Assembly: GCA_018432615.1 (NCBI GenBank)
Contig: JAHDSQ010000015.1
Span: 1 to 60,021, forward strand
DNA: 60,021 bases
Direction: 5' to 3'
DNA from: Clostridia bacterium
GTDB lineage: Bacteria > Bacillota > Peptococcia > DRI-13 > SM3-B62
Shown: positions 27,097 to 35,800 of the stretch, piece by piece
Numbering within the stretch: the stretch's first letter is position 1
How the letters are laid out: every line of letters begins with the position of its first letter
Notes under the pieces: model-generated
What the model was told of the DNA's origin: nothing
The model's database searches: none
What the model saw: the letters and a program-made list of their open reading frames with translations, nothing else
Translations under genes and position numbers: made by a program

Positions 27097-28020
27097 TTAC
27101 CGCGTGGAGGGGAAGTGCAAGCTGATTTGATTACTGTTTGTTACCAACAGAACCCCGATTATGACAAAACCACCACCGACCAGAGACGAGAGAAGAAGTG
27201 CCTCTTCAAGAAAGAATACAGAAATAATCGTCACAAAGACAGGAATCAAATTCAGAAACACTGCAGCCTCCCCCGCACTTACTTTTACAATAGCCGCATT
27301 CCAACATACGAACGAAAGTAAAGTCGGAAAAATATTTAAAGCTAATAACCCTAAAATATGAGAGGAATTAAGATCTTGCACCCATCCTAGTCCATTTATC
27401 ACACTGTCGATGAAAAAGAGAGTAAAATTCATCAATAGACCACCGAGAAGAAGCATCGTAAAAAGGGGTTTCGGGCTGAATGTTGCTGCATTTTTTCTGT
27501 AAATCAAGGAATACAAGGCCCAACTGATTACAGCCAATAGCATAATAATGTCACCGGGATTGACGTTCAACTGTAACAAACGAATCCATTCGCCTCTAAA
27601 GATAATCCAGAATACCCCCGTCATAGAAGCTAGGATACCTACAATCTGTATGTTGTCAATCCTTTCCCGATAAAGAAGAAAGGCCAGTAACGTAAAGATA
27701 ATCGGACTGAAGGTTTGAATAAGGGAAGCGTTAATCGCCGTCGTATAATTAACGGCAAGATAGGTAGCTATGCCATTGACGCAGTATCCTGTTAAAACAA
27801 GCAATAACAAAAGGTGTATCCTCCCCCTGGAAAGATAGGAAGGCAGATTCCCCTTGATATCAGGCCAAGTCTGTGGAAGGAACACTAAAACAGCTATAAG
27901 CCAACGCAAAAAGTTTATCGCTATCGGCGGAACCGCTCCCGCCAAGAGTTTGCCTATAATAAAGTTTAGCGACCAAAAAGCAGCCGCAAAGGCTAAAAGC
28001 AGATAACGGTTGATTTGCAT
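27097..28020 (-). CDS. EamA/DMT family transporter
   Basis: 307 residues, ten predicted helices in two EamA repeats (starts at about residues 8 and 155). First repeat: SLNFIIGKLLAGAVPPIAINFLRW; second: GDIIMLLAVISWALYSLIYRK; both end with the family's GxxLI pattern (GILASMTGVFWII, GGFVIIGVLLVTN). Probable metabolite or amino-acid exporter; substrate unknown. Single gene. Confidence 0.9.
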   Translation of the reverse strand: MQINRYLLLAFAAAFWSLNFIIGKLLAGAVPPIAINFLRWLIAVLVFLPQTWPDIKGNLPSYLSRGRIHLLLLLVLTGYCVNGIATYLAVNYTTAINASLIQTFSPIIFTLLAFLLYRERIDNIQIVGILASMTGVFWIIFRGEWIRLLQLNVNPGDIIMLLAVISWALYSLIYRKNAATFSPKPLFTMLLLGGLLMNFTLFFIDSVINGLGWVQDLNSSHILGLLALNIFPTLLSFVCWNAAIVKVSAGEAAVFLNLIPVFVTIISVFFLEEALLLSSLVGGGFVIIGVLLVTNSNQISLHFPSTR

Positions 28021-28082
28021 AAATTGCTCCTTAATATTTTCAGTTTGATGATAATTCTAACAAATAATCACAGAGAAAAGCA

Positions 28083-28202
28083 ATGATTATATTATTCGCC
28101 GACAAACACACCATTACCTTGAACCTCTATTTTGATGAAAAGGGCAAAGCGCTAGATATACCACTTAACTATGAAACAAGACCATCTATTGAAAACATGT
28201 GA
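28083..28202 (+). pseudogene. 39-codon orphan frame, likely gene remnant
   Basis: A short frame beginning MIILFADKHTITLNLYF, without a Shine-Dalgarno site, in the 423-bp gap between the EamA gene and the AbrB/PIN pair. It reads like the C-terminal tail of a longer protein, but I cannot name the family. Kept as a possible remnant of mobile DNA. Confidence 0.3.
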
Positions 28203-28253
28203 AACTCCTTAGCCATATTCCTTATACTCTAATTGTGCGGAGGAGGTAAGAAA

Positions 28254-28328
28254 ATGCAAATCGAAATAAACGTAGATGAAAACTGCAAGGAACTTATAGA
28301 AGCATTGAATAAGAAGATTGTTAAATGA
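28254..28328 (+). pseudogene. 24-codon frame with strong ribosome-binding site, LytTR-protein-like start
   Basis: GGAGGAGG precedes an ATG that encodes MQIEINVDENCKELIEALNK and stops after 24 residues. The opening M-x-I-E-I-x-V/I-D-E-N is typical of small stand-alone LytTR DNA-binding proteins, so this may be their truncated N-terminus. Very short; weakly supported. Confidence 0.35.
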
Positions 28329-28443
28329 TGATACCACAAGATAAACACATATTTTTCTATAACTGTTGTAATTTATCTTGCTTTAGCATATAATACAAAG
28401 TAGGAATAGTAGGAAATATCCCACTTGAAAGGAGCGAACTATC

Positions 28444-28716
28444 ATGAACGTTCCCATGATTGATAACGCCAAAATAATGTCCAAAGGACAGGTTACGATA
28501 CCAAAGGAAATCCGAAATCTTTTAAAAATCTCCGAAGGAGACAGAGTAACTTTCATCTGCGAAGGCGATTATGCTATAGTAATGAACGCAAATCTCTATG
28601 CTATGCGCACCCTGCAAAAGGAAATGAGCGGTGAATTTGAAAAGGCAGGGATTAATAGCGAGGAAGATATTATGAGCTTAGTGCGCGAGGTAAGGGCAAA
28701 GATTGAAGGTCTATGA
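28444..28716 (+). CDS. AbrB/MazE/SpoVT-type antitoxin
   Basis: 90 residues. N-terminal swapped-hairpin DNA-binding domain: AKIMSKGQVTIPKEIRNLL and GDRVTFICEGD, the hallmark of AbrB/SpoVT antitoxins. The C-terminal half is helical and should wrap the toxin. AAAGGAG lies nine bases upstream. Overlaps the PIN gene by four bases (ATGA), the usual antitoxin-first layout; probably autoregulating. Confidence 0.9.
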   Translation: MNVPMIDNAKIMSKGQVTIPKEIRNLLKISEGDRVTFICEGDYAIVMNANLYAMRTLQKEMSGEFEKAGINSEEDIMSLVREVRAKIEGL

Positions 28717-29138
28717 GCGCACAGCAAACGATAAAAGTAATGCTTGATACGAATGTGCTGATTTCCGCTGTTTATAATCCAGGTAGCACAACCTTTCAGG
28801 CGTTCCGCAAAGCTTCGGAGCCGCCATATGTTTTGGTGCTTTGCGGTCAGGTCATTGACGAAATGCGCCGGATTTTCAACCGCAAATTTCCGACCAAGAT
28901 TCAGGCGATGGAACGCTTTCTTTCGATTGCCCATTACGACTTGGTGACGCTCACAGCTGAGGATGCTCCAAGCGAGGACGAGCCGTACATAAGGGATGTT
29001 AATGACCGGCCAATCCTCCGCTCGGCTTTGAAAGCAGGCGTTGAAATACTTGTGACAGGGGATAAGGATTTTCTTGAAAGCTCTGTAAAGAAACCAAATA
29101 TCGTAACGCCATCACAATTTATACAGTTATCCAGTTAG
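28713..29138 (+). CDS. PIN-domain toxin (VapC-like ribonuclease)
   Basis: 141 residues. PIN fold with acidic metal ligands in VMLDTNVLISAVY, E in CGQVIDEMRRIF, and the late pair in DVNDRPILRSALKAGVEILVTGDKDFL. Belongs to the group called putative toxin component, PIN family. Coupled to the AbrB-type antitoxin and immediately upstream of the tRNA-Leu gene, at the left edge of the island. Confidence 0.9.
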   Translation: MSAQQTIKVMLDTNVLISAVYNPGSTTFQAFRKASEPPYVLVLCGQVIDEMRRIFNRKFPTKIQAMERFLSIAHYDLVTLTAEDAPSEDEPYIRDVNDRPILRSALKAGVEILVTGDKDFLESSVKKPNIVTPSQFIQLSS

Positions 29139-29241
29139 AGATTATTGAAAAAGTTATTTCCACATTAGGTACCTTAAGGGGTAGAATTTACTTTTTCAAA
29201 TGAGGTTTTATGCGATTGCCCTGCCACAACCCGTTAGTGTA

Positions 29242-29270
29242 TTGACATCTCGGGACTTCTTTGGTAGAAT
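29242..29270 (+). promoter_or_regulatory. Sigma-A promoter of tRNA-Leu
   Basis: TTGACA (29242-29247), 17 bases, TAGAAT (29265-29270), 21 bases before the tRNA. Perfect -35 and good -10, as expected for a stable-RNA gene. Confidence 0.85.
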
Positions 29271-29291
29271 TATTTTTGCGTTCTTAAATGA

Positions 29292-29378
29292 GCCGCGGTG
29301 GCGGAATTGGCAGACGCAGTAGACTCAAAATCTACCGCTCGCAAGGGCGTGGGGGTTCAAGTCCCTTCCGCGGCACCA
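29292..29378 (+). tRNA. tRNA-Leu (anticodon CAA), with encoded CCA
   Basis: Acceptor stem GCCGCGG pairs with CCGCGGC. Anticodon stem GTAGA/TCTAC encloses loop CTCAAAA (anticodon CAA, reads UUG). A long variable arm CGCTCGCAAGGGCG and T arm GGGGGTTCAAGTCCC mark it as class II, and the 3' end is ACCA. Its 3' half is repeated in pieces at 30.05, 31.01 and 45.56 kb, indicating use as an integration site. Confidence 0.96.
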
Positions 29379-29387
29379 AGAAAGTTC

Positions 29388-29419
29388 AAAAGCCTTGGCA
29401 GACAAGGCTTTATTTTTTT
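29388..29419 (+). terminator. Terminator after tRNA-Leu
   Basis: AAGCCTTG, loop, CAAGGCTT, then TATTTTTTT, starting 12 bases after the tRNA. Confidence 0.88.
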
Positions 29420-29555
29420 GCCTTAATATGTAATTCCTACTTGAACTCTCGCAGAAACAAATTACTTTTTCAAAAGTAGCTACATATTTTGCATGCCAGC
29501 AAATTAAATATAGTAAAATAAAGCTACAAACATTATTAAAGCAGGGAGTGTAATA

Positions 29556-29852
29556 ATGTTTATTGTGAAACTTTTCGGATTTACTATTGCTACTACTGCT
29601 CTATTTACAAGTATTGCCATGTTTGTAATGGGGGGCAAATGGCAGAAGATTGAACGAGCTGCTTATGGGGAAAACCGCAGACCTTGGTGGTTTATCTCTT
29701 TATCCGCTATAATTATTTCATTTTACATTGCTACGCTCGTTAGTTTTATAGGAAACGAAAAAACATGGGCTAGTTGGGCAATGATAGTTATTATACCTAT
29801 TGGATGGGGACTTAAAGCGGCATTTATAGTATTCAATTCTAAAGGAAGATAA
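29556..29852 (+). CDS. Small membrane protein of unknown function
   Basis: 98 residues with three hydrophobic segments (about 3-26, 45-65, 72-92) and a basic loop around ENRRPWW. GCAGGGAG lies about eight bases before the ATG. No recognised family. Lies in the gap between the tRNA-Leu terminator and the first tRNA scar. Confidence 0.65.
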   Translation: MFIVKLFGFTIATTALFTSIAMFVMGGKWQKIERAAYGENRRPWWFISLSAIIISFYIATLVSFIGNEKTWASWAMIVIIPIGWGLKAAFIVFNSKGR

Positions 29853-29881
29853 AGAGTATCTTCAATATCAGGAGGTACATC

Positions 29882-29986
29882 TTGGATCAAGATAGGCCTT
29901 GTGAGGTTGCCAATCGCGTTAATATTTTATTTACTGGCTATTTTTTCATAATACGTCATTTGGAAGGAAGCCCCTATAAAGGTTAA
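29882..29986 (+). CDS. Possible 34-residue small ORF
   Basis: AGGAGG, six bases, TTG, then MDQDRPCEVANRVNILF and a total of 34 residues. The ribosome-binding site is strong, but the product matches nothing I know and may be the stub of a longer gene. Low confidence. Confidence 0.3.
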   Translation: MDQDRPCEVANRVNILFTGYFFIIRHLEGSPYKG

Positions 29987-30052
29987 CTCTTTGTCTATTA
30001 CCTGCATATTCTAATTGTTACCTCTTCCCCTCCGTCAGTGCATAGTATATGT

Positions 30053-30070
30053 GTCCCTTCCGCGGCACCA
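30053..30070 (+). repeat. tRNA-Leu scar A: 3' end fragment
   Basis: Eighteen bases identical to the last 18 of tRNA-Leu, including CCA (from GTCCC of the T arm onward), also followed by GAAAG as after the real tRNA. No 5' half is present. Most simply a displaced tRNA 3' end left by integration. Confidence 0.75.
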
Positions 30071-30327
30071 GAAAGATAAAGACCTAAAGAGCCTTTTTTT
30101 GTTTTTTGGGGGTTGGGGGGATGAGGTTTTATAGAGTTTATACCTGATAAACAAACATAAAACAAATTGGATATCTCCCAGCTTTCAGAGAATGAAATAA
30201 TACAGGACGTTATGGATATCCGCTACGGCAAAGAAAAGAGACTATAAGTATATTTATTTTGCCTGTTTATATTCTCCTATATTTATAGTAGAATAATGGT
30301 AGAATAATTACATTGGAGGATATTAAT

Positions 30328-30597
30328 ATGCTTATTAAATCTTCAACCACATTACGAAATGATTATAATTCCATTGCAAAACTCGCCCATGAAAAAGCCG
30401 AACCGGTATATATTACGCGAAATGGCGAGGGTGACCTTGTCGTTATGAGTATTGAAGCATTTGAACGTCGTGAAGCCATGCTTGACCTACGCGAAAAGCT
30501 AATGTTTGCTGAACAACAACGTCTTTCCGGTGAGCCAACAATTTCACTTAATGAAACTCATAAGCGGCTGAAAGAGAGGATTAATGGGAATATATAA
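30328..30597 (+). CDS. Phd/YefM-type antitoxin
   Basis: 89 residues from the ATG at 30328, eight bases after GGAGG. N-terminal Phd/YefM fold: SSTTLRNDYNSIAKLAH and PVYITRNGEGDLVVMSIEAFERR. The C-terminal helices should bind the toxin. Overlaps the next gene by 14 bases. Direct TAGAATAAT repeats just upstream may be an operator. Confidence 0.9.
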   Translation: MLIKSSTTLRNDYNSIAKLAHEKAEPVYITRNGEGDLVVMSIEAFERREAMLDLREKLMFAEQQRLSGEPTISLNETHKRLKERINGNI

Positions 30598-30901
30598 TGT
30601 TGACTTGTTGCCGGCCGCTGATTCAGACTTAGACGAAATATTCGACTATATAATGGCTGAAAATCCCCAGGCCGCTGATAGAATGCTTGAAAGTATTATG
30701 CAATCTTTGCAGCGACTTGAAAGTTATCCTCAATCTGGCGCACCACTTCTGGAACGTTCTCTTAGAAAATACAATTTTAGAACGACCGTCATTGATCCTT
30801 ATATAGCTTTTTACCGTTTTATAGATAACAAGGTCTTAATCTATCGTATATTACACGGCGCTAGAAATTACTCCCGCCTTCTGAAAAATACCATGAAATA
30901 A
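30584..30901 (+). CDS. RelE/ParE-type toxin
   Basis: 105 residues. ParE/RelE fold: LLPAADSDLDEIFDYI, LESYPQSGAPL and the C-terminal VLIYRILHGARNYSRLL. Whether it cleaves mRNA on the ribosome or targets gyrase cannot be told. Coupled to the upstream antitoxin and followed by a terminator. Confidence 0.9.
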   Translation: MGIYNVDLLPAADSDLDEIFDYIMAENPQAADRMLESIMQSLQRLESYPQSGAPLLERSLRKYNFRTTVIDPYIAFYRFIDNKVLIYRILHGARNYSRLLKNTMK

Positions 30902-30960
30902 ATGTCACTAATGCTATTTTGAGCAAAGCAAAATTACTGCAATCTTACTGCCATAATTGC

Positions 30961-31000
30961 AAAAGCCAACGTATATTCATTGAATTACGTTGGCTTTTTA
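30961..31000 (+). terminator. Terminator of the Phd/ParE-like operon
   Basis: AAAAGCCAACGTA, 12-base AT-rich loop, TACGTTGGCTTTTT. A 13-bp perfect stem with a T-run. Confidence 0.9.
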
Positions 31001-31008
31001 TGCTCAAC

Positions 31009-31054
31009 AGACCCAAAATCTACCGTTCGCAAGGGCGTGGTGGTTCAAGTCCCT
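31009..31054 (+). repeat. tRNA-Leu scar B: anticodon arm to T arm
   Basis: Forty-six bases matching tRNA-Leu from the anticodon stem to GTCCCT of the T arm, with three mismatches. Both the 5' half and the acceptor 3' end are missing, so it cannot work as a tRNA. Ends where scar A begins within the tRNA sequence. Confidence 0.8.
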
Positions 31055-31083
31055 ATTTCAGGCAAAAAACGAAGCTGTGCTCT

Positions 31084-31389
31084 TTAACCTGCATTACACC
31101 TGTGAGCCATCGGTATCATCGCTGTCACCTTGGATACAAGGGCTTCTTTACCGTTAATGTTAATCCCTTTTTCAAAGCTAAAAACGGCAACATCTTCAAA
31201 ACAACTTGCGTATAAAATTAAAACATTTTCCCCTTTACTCTCAGTAAGTGGTTGTGTAAATCCTGATGCCCCAAACGATAGACTATCACCTGTTTCGCTG
31301 TTAATATAGCTAATTTCATTTTGCTTTGTCATATCGCTTGGAAGCTTAAGGCTAATGCATATTTCCGTTGTAACAACAACCAAAGTCAC
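31084..31389 (-). pseudogene. Decayed copy of the 41-kb lipoprotein gene
   Basis: The frame is similar to the N-terminal domain of the lipoprotein at 41049-42023: shared VVTTE, ISLKLPSDMTKQ, ETGDS and INGKEA segments in the same order. It lacks the signal peptide and lipobox, as well as the whole C-terminal half, and ends in unrelated sequence next to tRNA scar B. A LytTR-type repeat pair lies upstream, but the matching -10 box has been lost. Confidence 0.75.
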
Positions 31390-31423
31390 TGATTCACTAA
31401 AAAATCGGTTCGAAGCGTAGTTG

Positions 31424-31454
31424 CATGAGATGTCGTTTTTATATCATGAAATGC
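31424..31454 (-). promoter_or_regulatory. LytTR-type direct-repeat site 1
   Basis: Minus strand: GCATTTCATG and ACATCTCATG, 21 bp start to start. Same repeat pair as at 39.5, 43.7 and 45.1 kb. Precedes the decayed lipoprotein copy; at the expected position the sequence is CAGTGA, not a -10 box. Confidence 0.75.
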
Positions 31455-31457
31455 ATC

Positions 31458-32726
31458 TTATAAAATAACTCTCACCTTAAAGACTCCATCTTCAGCAGAA
31501 AAGGAATATAGACCGCTATATTTTCGCACGGTAGCTGCTATGCTTTTTGTGCCAAAACCGTGGTTTTCTTGAGCACTTATGGGCATATCTTCTGCGAATA
31601 TGACCTCACCGTAGAAATTGTTCGTAACTTGAATAAACAGCTTATCATTTTTAGACTTGCAGCTAATATTGATCTTTCTGGCATTGATATCTTCTATCTT
31701 CATACAGGCATATATGGCGTTTTCTATAGTATTAGCTAGAATAACGCACAAATCCATATCTGAAATTGCACAGTCTTGAGGAATATAAGCCTGCGACTCT
31801 ACCAGAATATTTTCATTCTTAGCCATATTGATGTAGGAGGATAAGATCAAGTTTACTGTTGTGTTTTCACAAAATTTTATTGTCACTGTGTCCTCAGGAT
31901 CTGTTTCGATTTCCGTAATATATTTTTTTATTTCTGCAAATTTGTTCTCAGCCAAATAACCATTTAGCAGGTTCAAATGGTGACGCATGTCATGGCGATA
32001 GATAATTGTATTTTCCTCTGCTTCTTTCATCGTTTCATAGCGAGCCTGTAAGACAGACACCTGCATTGCTAAGATATTCTGTTCATTTTGCATAATAAGC
32101 TGTTCTCTGGTTTGTTTAAAAAAACGTAAAATTAACACATAGGCTGCAATAATCAAAATAGCAACCATCGTATCAAGCCATAATATGGGTTCTTCTCTCA
32201 CCAGTTCCACGTCATACCTTCCAAGTGTATAAGTAAATGCATTGTAGGAAAGTGGTATCAAGCAAAATGTTGCCCAACCTTTTTTTGTATTACGTAACAT
32301 ATAAATAAATAAGGGACGAAAATACTTGTACACTATAAACGTCATGGGTAGATACATAACTATGCAAACAACATTTAATATCACGTCATTGTAGCCAAAG
32401 GTTGCTGAAACAATCTGCCCTAGCAACATGGGAGGCGAAGCTAAAACGATGACTGTCAAAAGAACAAAAAGGAGCTTTATTCCTTTATATTTCGATATGA
32501 ACCAGAATAATATGAATAGCGGCACCTGTACAAAAACAGGGTAGAAAATCATAAAGCTCTGATAACCCAAGCTAAACCAAACAAACCCACCACAGACAAG
32601 TAAGATGGTCATAAATAGACCCATCATGTAAATCCCCTTTTTGCGCTTTACCTCCAGGTCCAAAAGAATGTACATCAAGACGATACTATAGCCAATGGTA
32701 ACAAAAAATTCTATCAAATCCATCAT
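31458..32726 (-). CDS. GHKL-type sensor histidine kinase (AgrC-like)
   Basis: 422 residues from the ATG eight bases after GGAGG. N-terminal half: six to seven membrane helices. Cytosolic half: coiled-coil linker, His box IIYRHDMRHHLNLLNGYL, N box DLCVILANTIENAIYA, and a G box in ENHGFGTKSI of the GHKL ATPase, HPK10-like as in AgrC. Closely similar along its length to the kinase at 39.6 kb. No regulator is adjacent; the only LytTR response regulator is at 43.9 kb. Lies downstream of the giant surface-protein gene behind a terminator. Confidence 0.9.
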   Translation of the reverse strand: MMDLIEFFVTIGYSIVLMYILLDLEVKRKKGIYMMGLFMTILLVCGGFVWFSLGYQSFMIFYPVFVQVPLFILFWFISKYKGIKLLFVLLTVIVLASPPMLLGQIVSATFGYNDVILNVVCIVMYLPMTFIVYKYFRPLFIYMLRNTKKGWATFCLIPLSYNAFTYTLGRYDVELVREEPILWLDTMVAILIIAAYVLILRFFKQTREQLIMQNEQNILAMQVSVLQARYETMKEAEENTIIYRHDMRHHLNLLNGYLAENKFAEIKKYITEIETDPEDTVTIKFCENTTVNLILSSYINMAKNENILVESQAYIPQDCAISDMDLCVILANTIENAIYACMKIEDINARKINISCKSKNDKLFIQVTNNFYGEVIFAEDMPISAQENHGFGTKSIAATVRKYSGLYSFSAEDGVFKVRVIL

Positions 32727-32762
32727 AGCTACTGCCTCCGTACTGCCAAAAATCAATTTTGA

Positions 32763-32803
32763 GGAAAAAAGGCTCCAGGTCTTTTACCTGGAACCTTTTT
32801 TCT
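32763..32803 (-). terminator. Terminator after the giant surface-protein gene
   Basis: Minus strand: AAAAAAGG, TTCCAGGT, loop, ACCTGGAGCC, TTTTTT. Strong stem between the surface gene and the kinase. Confidence 0.85.
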
Positions 32804-32814
32804 TTATGATGTTT

Positions 32815-35800
32815 CTATTTCACTACACTAACCGATCTACTAGCTGGGAACCACATTACCTGAGCGCCAAAGGTTTCCGAGATGTAGCGCAGAGGCACCA
32901 TTGTCCGCCCACTAACGATGGTAGGTTGTGTATCCATGCCCGGGATAGTCGAACCTACGGTTAGGGCTAATCTTTGGGAACCACTTTGGAAGGTTACGGT
33001 CTTGGTCTTGTCGTTCCAGTCAAAGGTGGCGCCCAGTGCCTCGCCGATGAAGCGTAGCGGCACGAAGGTGCGGTTATTAATGAGGGTAGGCGGCACATCA
33101 ATAGCTTTGTCCTGACCATTCAATTTGGTTATGGTATTGCCTATGGTCAGATTCAACACTACCAGGCCGTTCTTTTGCAATACCGTATAAATGCTGAACC
33201 GATCGGTGTAGAAGGTGATAGTTTTGGTAACCGGATCATAGCTGCCACCCAGAAAGACGGGAACTACATTGCCGTCAGCATCCTTCTCCAGACGGGCTCC
33301 GGAAAGACCGCTGATCTGCTCGTCCGTCAGGACCAAGCCGGAAAGGTCTATAGTCACGGCCACAGGCTGGCTAAAGGTTGAAACGTTTTCCGTATTTGTA
33401 GCACCGCCTGTTGTAGTACTTACTTGGGCCGTGAAGTTGAAGACCTGTCCGCCCACCTGAAAGATACCTGTGCTTTCACCCAAAGGAGCAGCCGCTAGGA
33501 TGTCCAGTTGTTCCTGGCTCGTTACAGCCGCTGCGCCGATTTGCACGGTGGTATTACTCTGTCCCACGACTTGGGTGGTCTGCAAAGAGTCTGGGTCAAA
33601 CTGCAAGCTGACCCCCTGCCCGGTGACGGTCAGCGGCTTACTCAACTCGGACAACTGATTGAGTACATTGCCGGTGATATTAGCCTGTCCGGTTCCAGTA
33701 GAAACCAGATCTATCTTCGCTTCCCCGGTTTTTTGCAGGCTGATTTCCAGCTTCTGCTCATCCTGAGTCATAATATCGGTGAGTATTGGTGCAATCAGGG
33801 CTGGAAGTTGATTACCTCCTCCGCCTGAACTGCCTTCTCCGGAATCACCTCCGCCAGAGGAGGAATTGACCACCTGGGTTACTGTGAAGGTCACATTCGT
33901 CATGTTAGTTGCTGATACGGTTACGGTTGCCGTATATGTACCCACTGCCAGTCCATCATTTGCTTTTACGGTAAAGGTTGTATTTGGTGTTCCGTTATTT
34001 AATGTTGTTACAGCAGGTTGGGTTATGGTAAAGCTTCCTGCGTTTGCCCCGCTTAAGGCTGTGGCTACGCTCGCAAGGTCACCTGTTCCTGTTCTGGTGA
34101 TGGTCAGTGTTTTTGTCTCCTGCGTACCTGCTCCATACCCCGCCGTTACTGCTGTCAGTGTCTGATCGGTGATAACTGTCATGGTATAGGTAGTTGGTGG
34201 AACTGCTCTTGTTACTTTAATCGTATAAGTCTTGGCTGTTTTGCCTGTTTCTGTGGCAACTACAGTTATCGTCTTCTCAACTCCTGCGTCTAGTGGGATT
34301 GCACCAGAAGCCACTGTTGTTGCTACTGGTGTTCCATCTACTGTGATTGTTCCTGCACCTGTAGGTGTTACCGTGATGCTGGCTACGCCATTTGCTACCG
34401 TTACTCCATCGTAGGTGTAGGTTCCTCCGGCAAATGTATAGTTACCCGGTGTTCCGCTTAGCACTAATCCGGTTAGGTTTGCGGATGCTGCTTGGGTATA
34501 GGCTGCGCTTCCTATTGCACTGTTGGTCATGCCTGCTTTTACGGCTATGGCTTTTACTATCACTGGCGCATTGATCACCAGTGGGGTCGTTGCTTGGTTG
34601 GTTGATGCTGTTGTTGGATCGGTTCCGTCTGTTGTGTAGTAGATGGCATCGGCTCCTGCTGAGCTGATTGTTACCGTGCTTCCATAGGCTATTGCTCCCG
34701 CTCCTGGGCTAAAGGTCGGCGTTGCTTGGACTGGCGCTGCCGCTACGCTTACTGTGAAGGTTCTTACTCCTGTTACTTTACCTGCCTCTGTTGTTGTTAC
34801 TACGATTGTTAGGTCACCGACTGAGGCAATGGTGTAGTCTGCTCCGCTTGTGTATGCAGCTCCATTGACGGTTATGGCTGATGTACCACCTGCATCTGTT
34901 ACAGTGAGTTTAATCTTATCGTTTGTCCCGGTTACCCAACCGGTTATTGCTCCTGTGGTGTCTGTTGCTCCTGCTGCCGGGATGACTACGTTTGTTACAC
35001 CGCCCACAGGATTTGCACCGCCTCCAGCTAAAGCGATGGCACTAGGTGCTGTGGCCACTGCCTGGGTATAGGCTGCGCTTCCTATTGCACTGTTGGTCAT
35101 GCCTGCTTTTACGGCTATGGCTTTTACTGTCACTGCTGAATTGATCACCAATGGGGTCGCTGCTTGGTTGGTTGATGCTGTTGTTGGATCGGTTCCGTCT
35201 GTTGTGTAGTAGATGGCATCGGCTCCCGCTGAGCTGATGGTTACTGTGCTTCCATAGGCTATTTCTCCCGCTCCTGGGCTAAAGGTCGGCGTTGCTTGGA
35301 CTGGCGCTACCGCTGTTGTAAATGCGATCGTTGATACTTCGGATTTGTTTAGTACTACATCTTCTACAATTACGTATGCTTTATAGGCTGTTGATGCCGT
35401 TAATCCGTTTATACTCACGCTATTGGCTGCTGCCAATGCTGCCGCTGTTCCTTTTTTCACAGCGGCACCTTGTGCTCTTACTGTTGCTGAAGAAGGTACT
35501 GCATCAGTCGCGGCATATACCAGATAATAATAGGTCCCCGCTTCATCTGAAGTAAAGTTTATGCCAGCACTTGTTGCTGTCTCGCCGCTTGAGCTTGTCG
35601 CACTCAGTATCGGTGGTCTTGCATCGACAAGCACGTTGGTTGTGCTACCCACTCCTACCAGTGCCCAATTTGTGAGATCGTTCAAGGCTACATCCTTTAT
35701 TGTACTACCATTAGCATCCAGAGGTGAATTGACTGCAATACCGTCAGAATCGTTCTCATTCACTATGGTATAGCGGAAAACTAAGGCCGAAGTACCGCTT

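Noticed and set aside
31009..31054. Second tRNA-Leu gene
   Set aside because: Only the anticodon arm to T arm is present; no D arm or acceptor stem can form.
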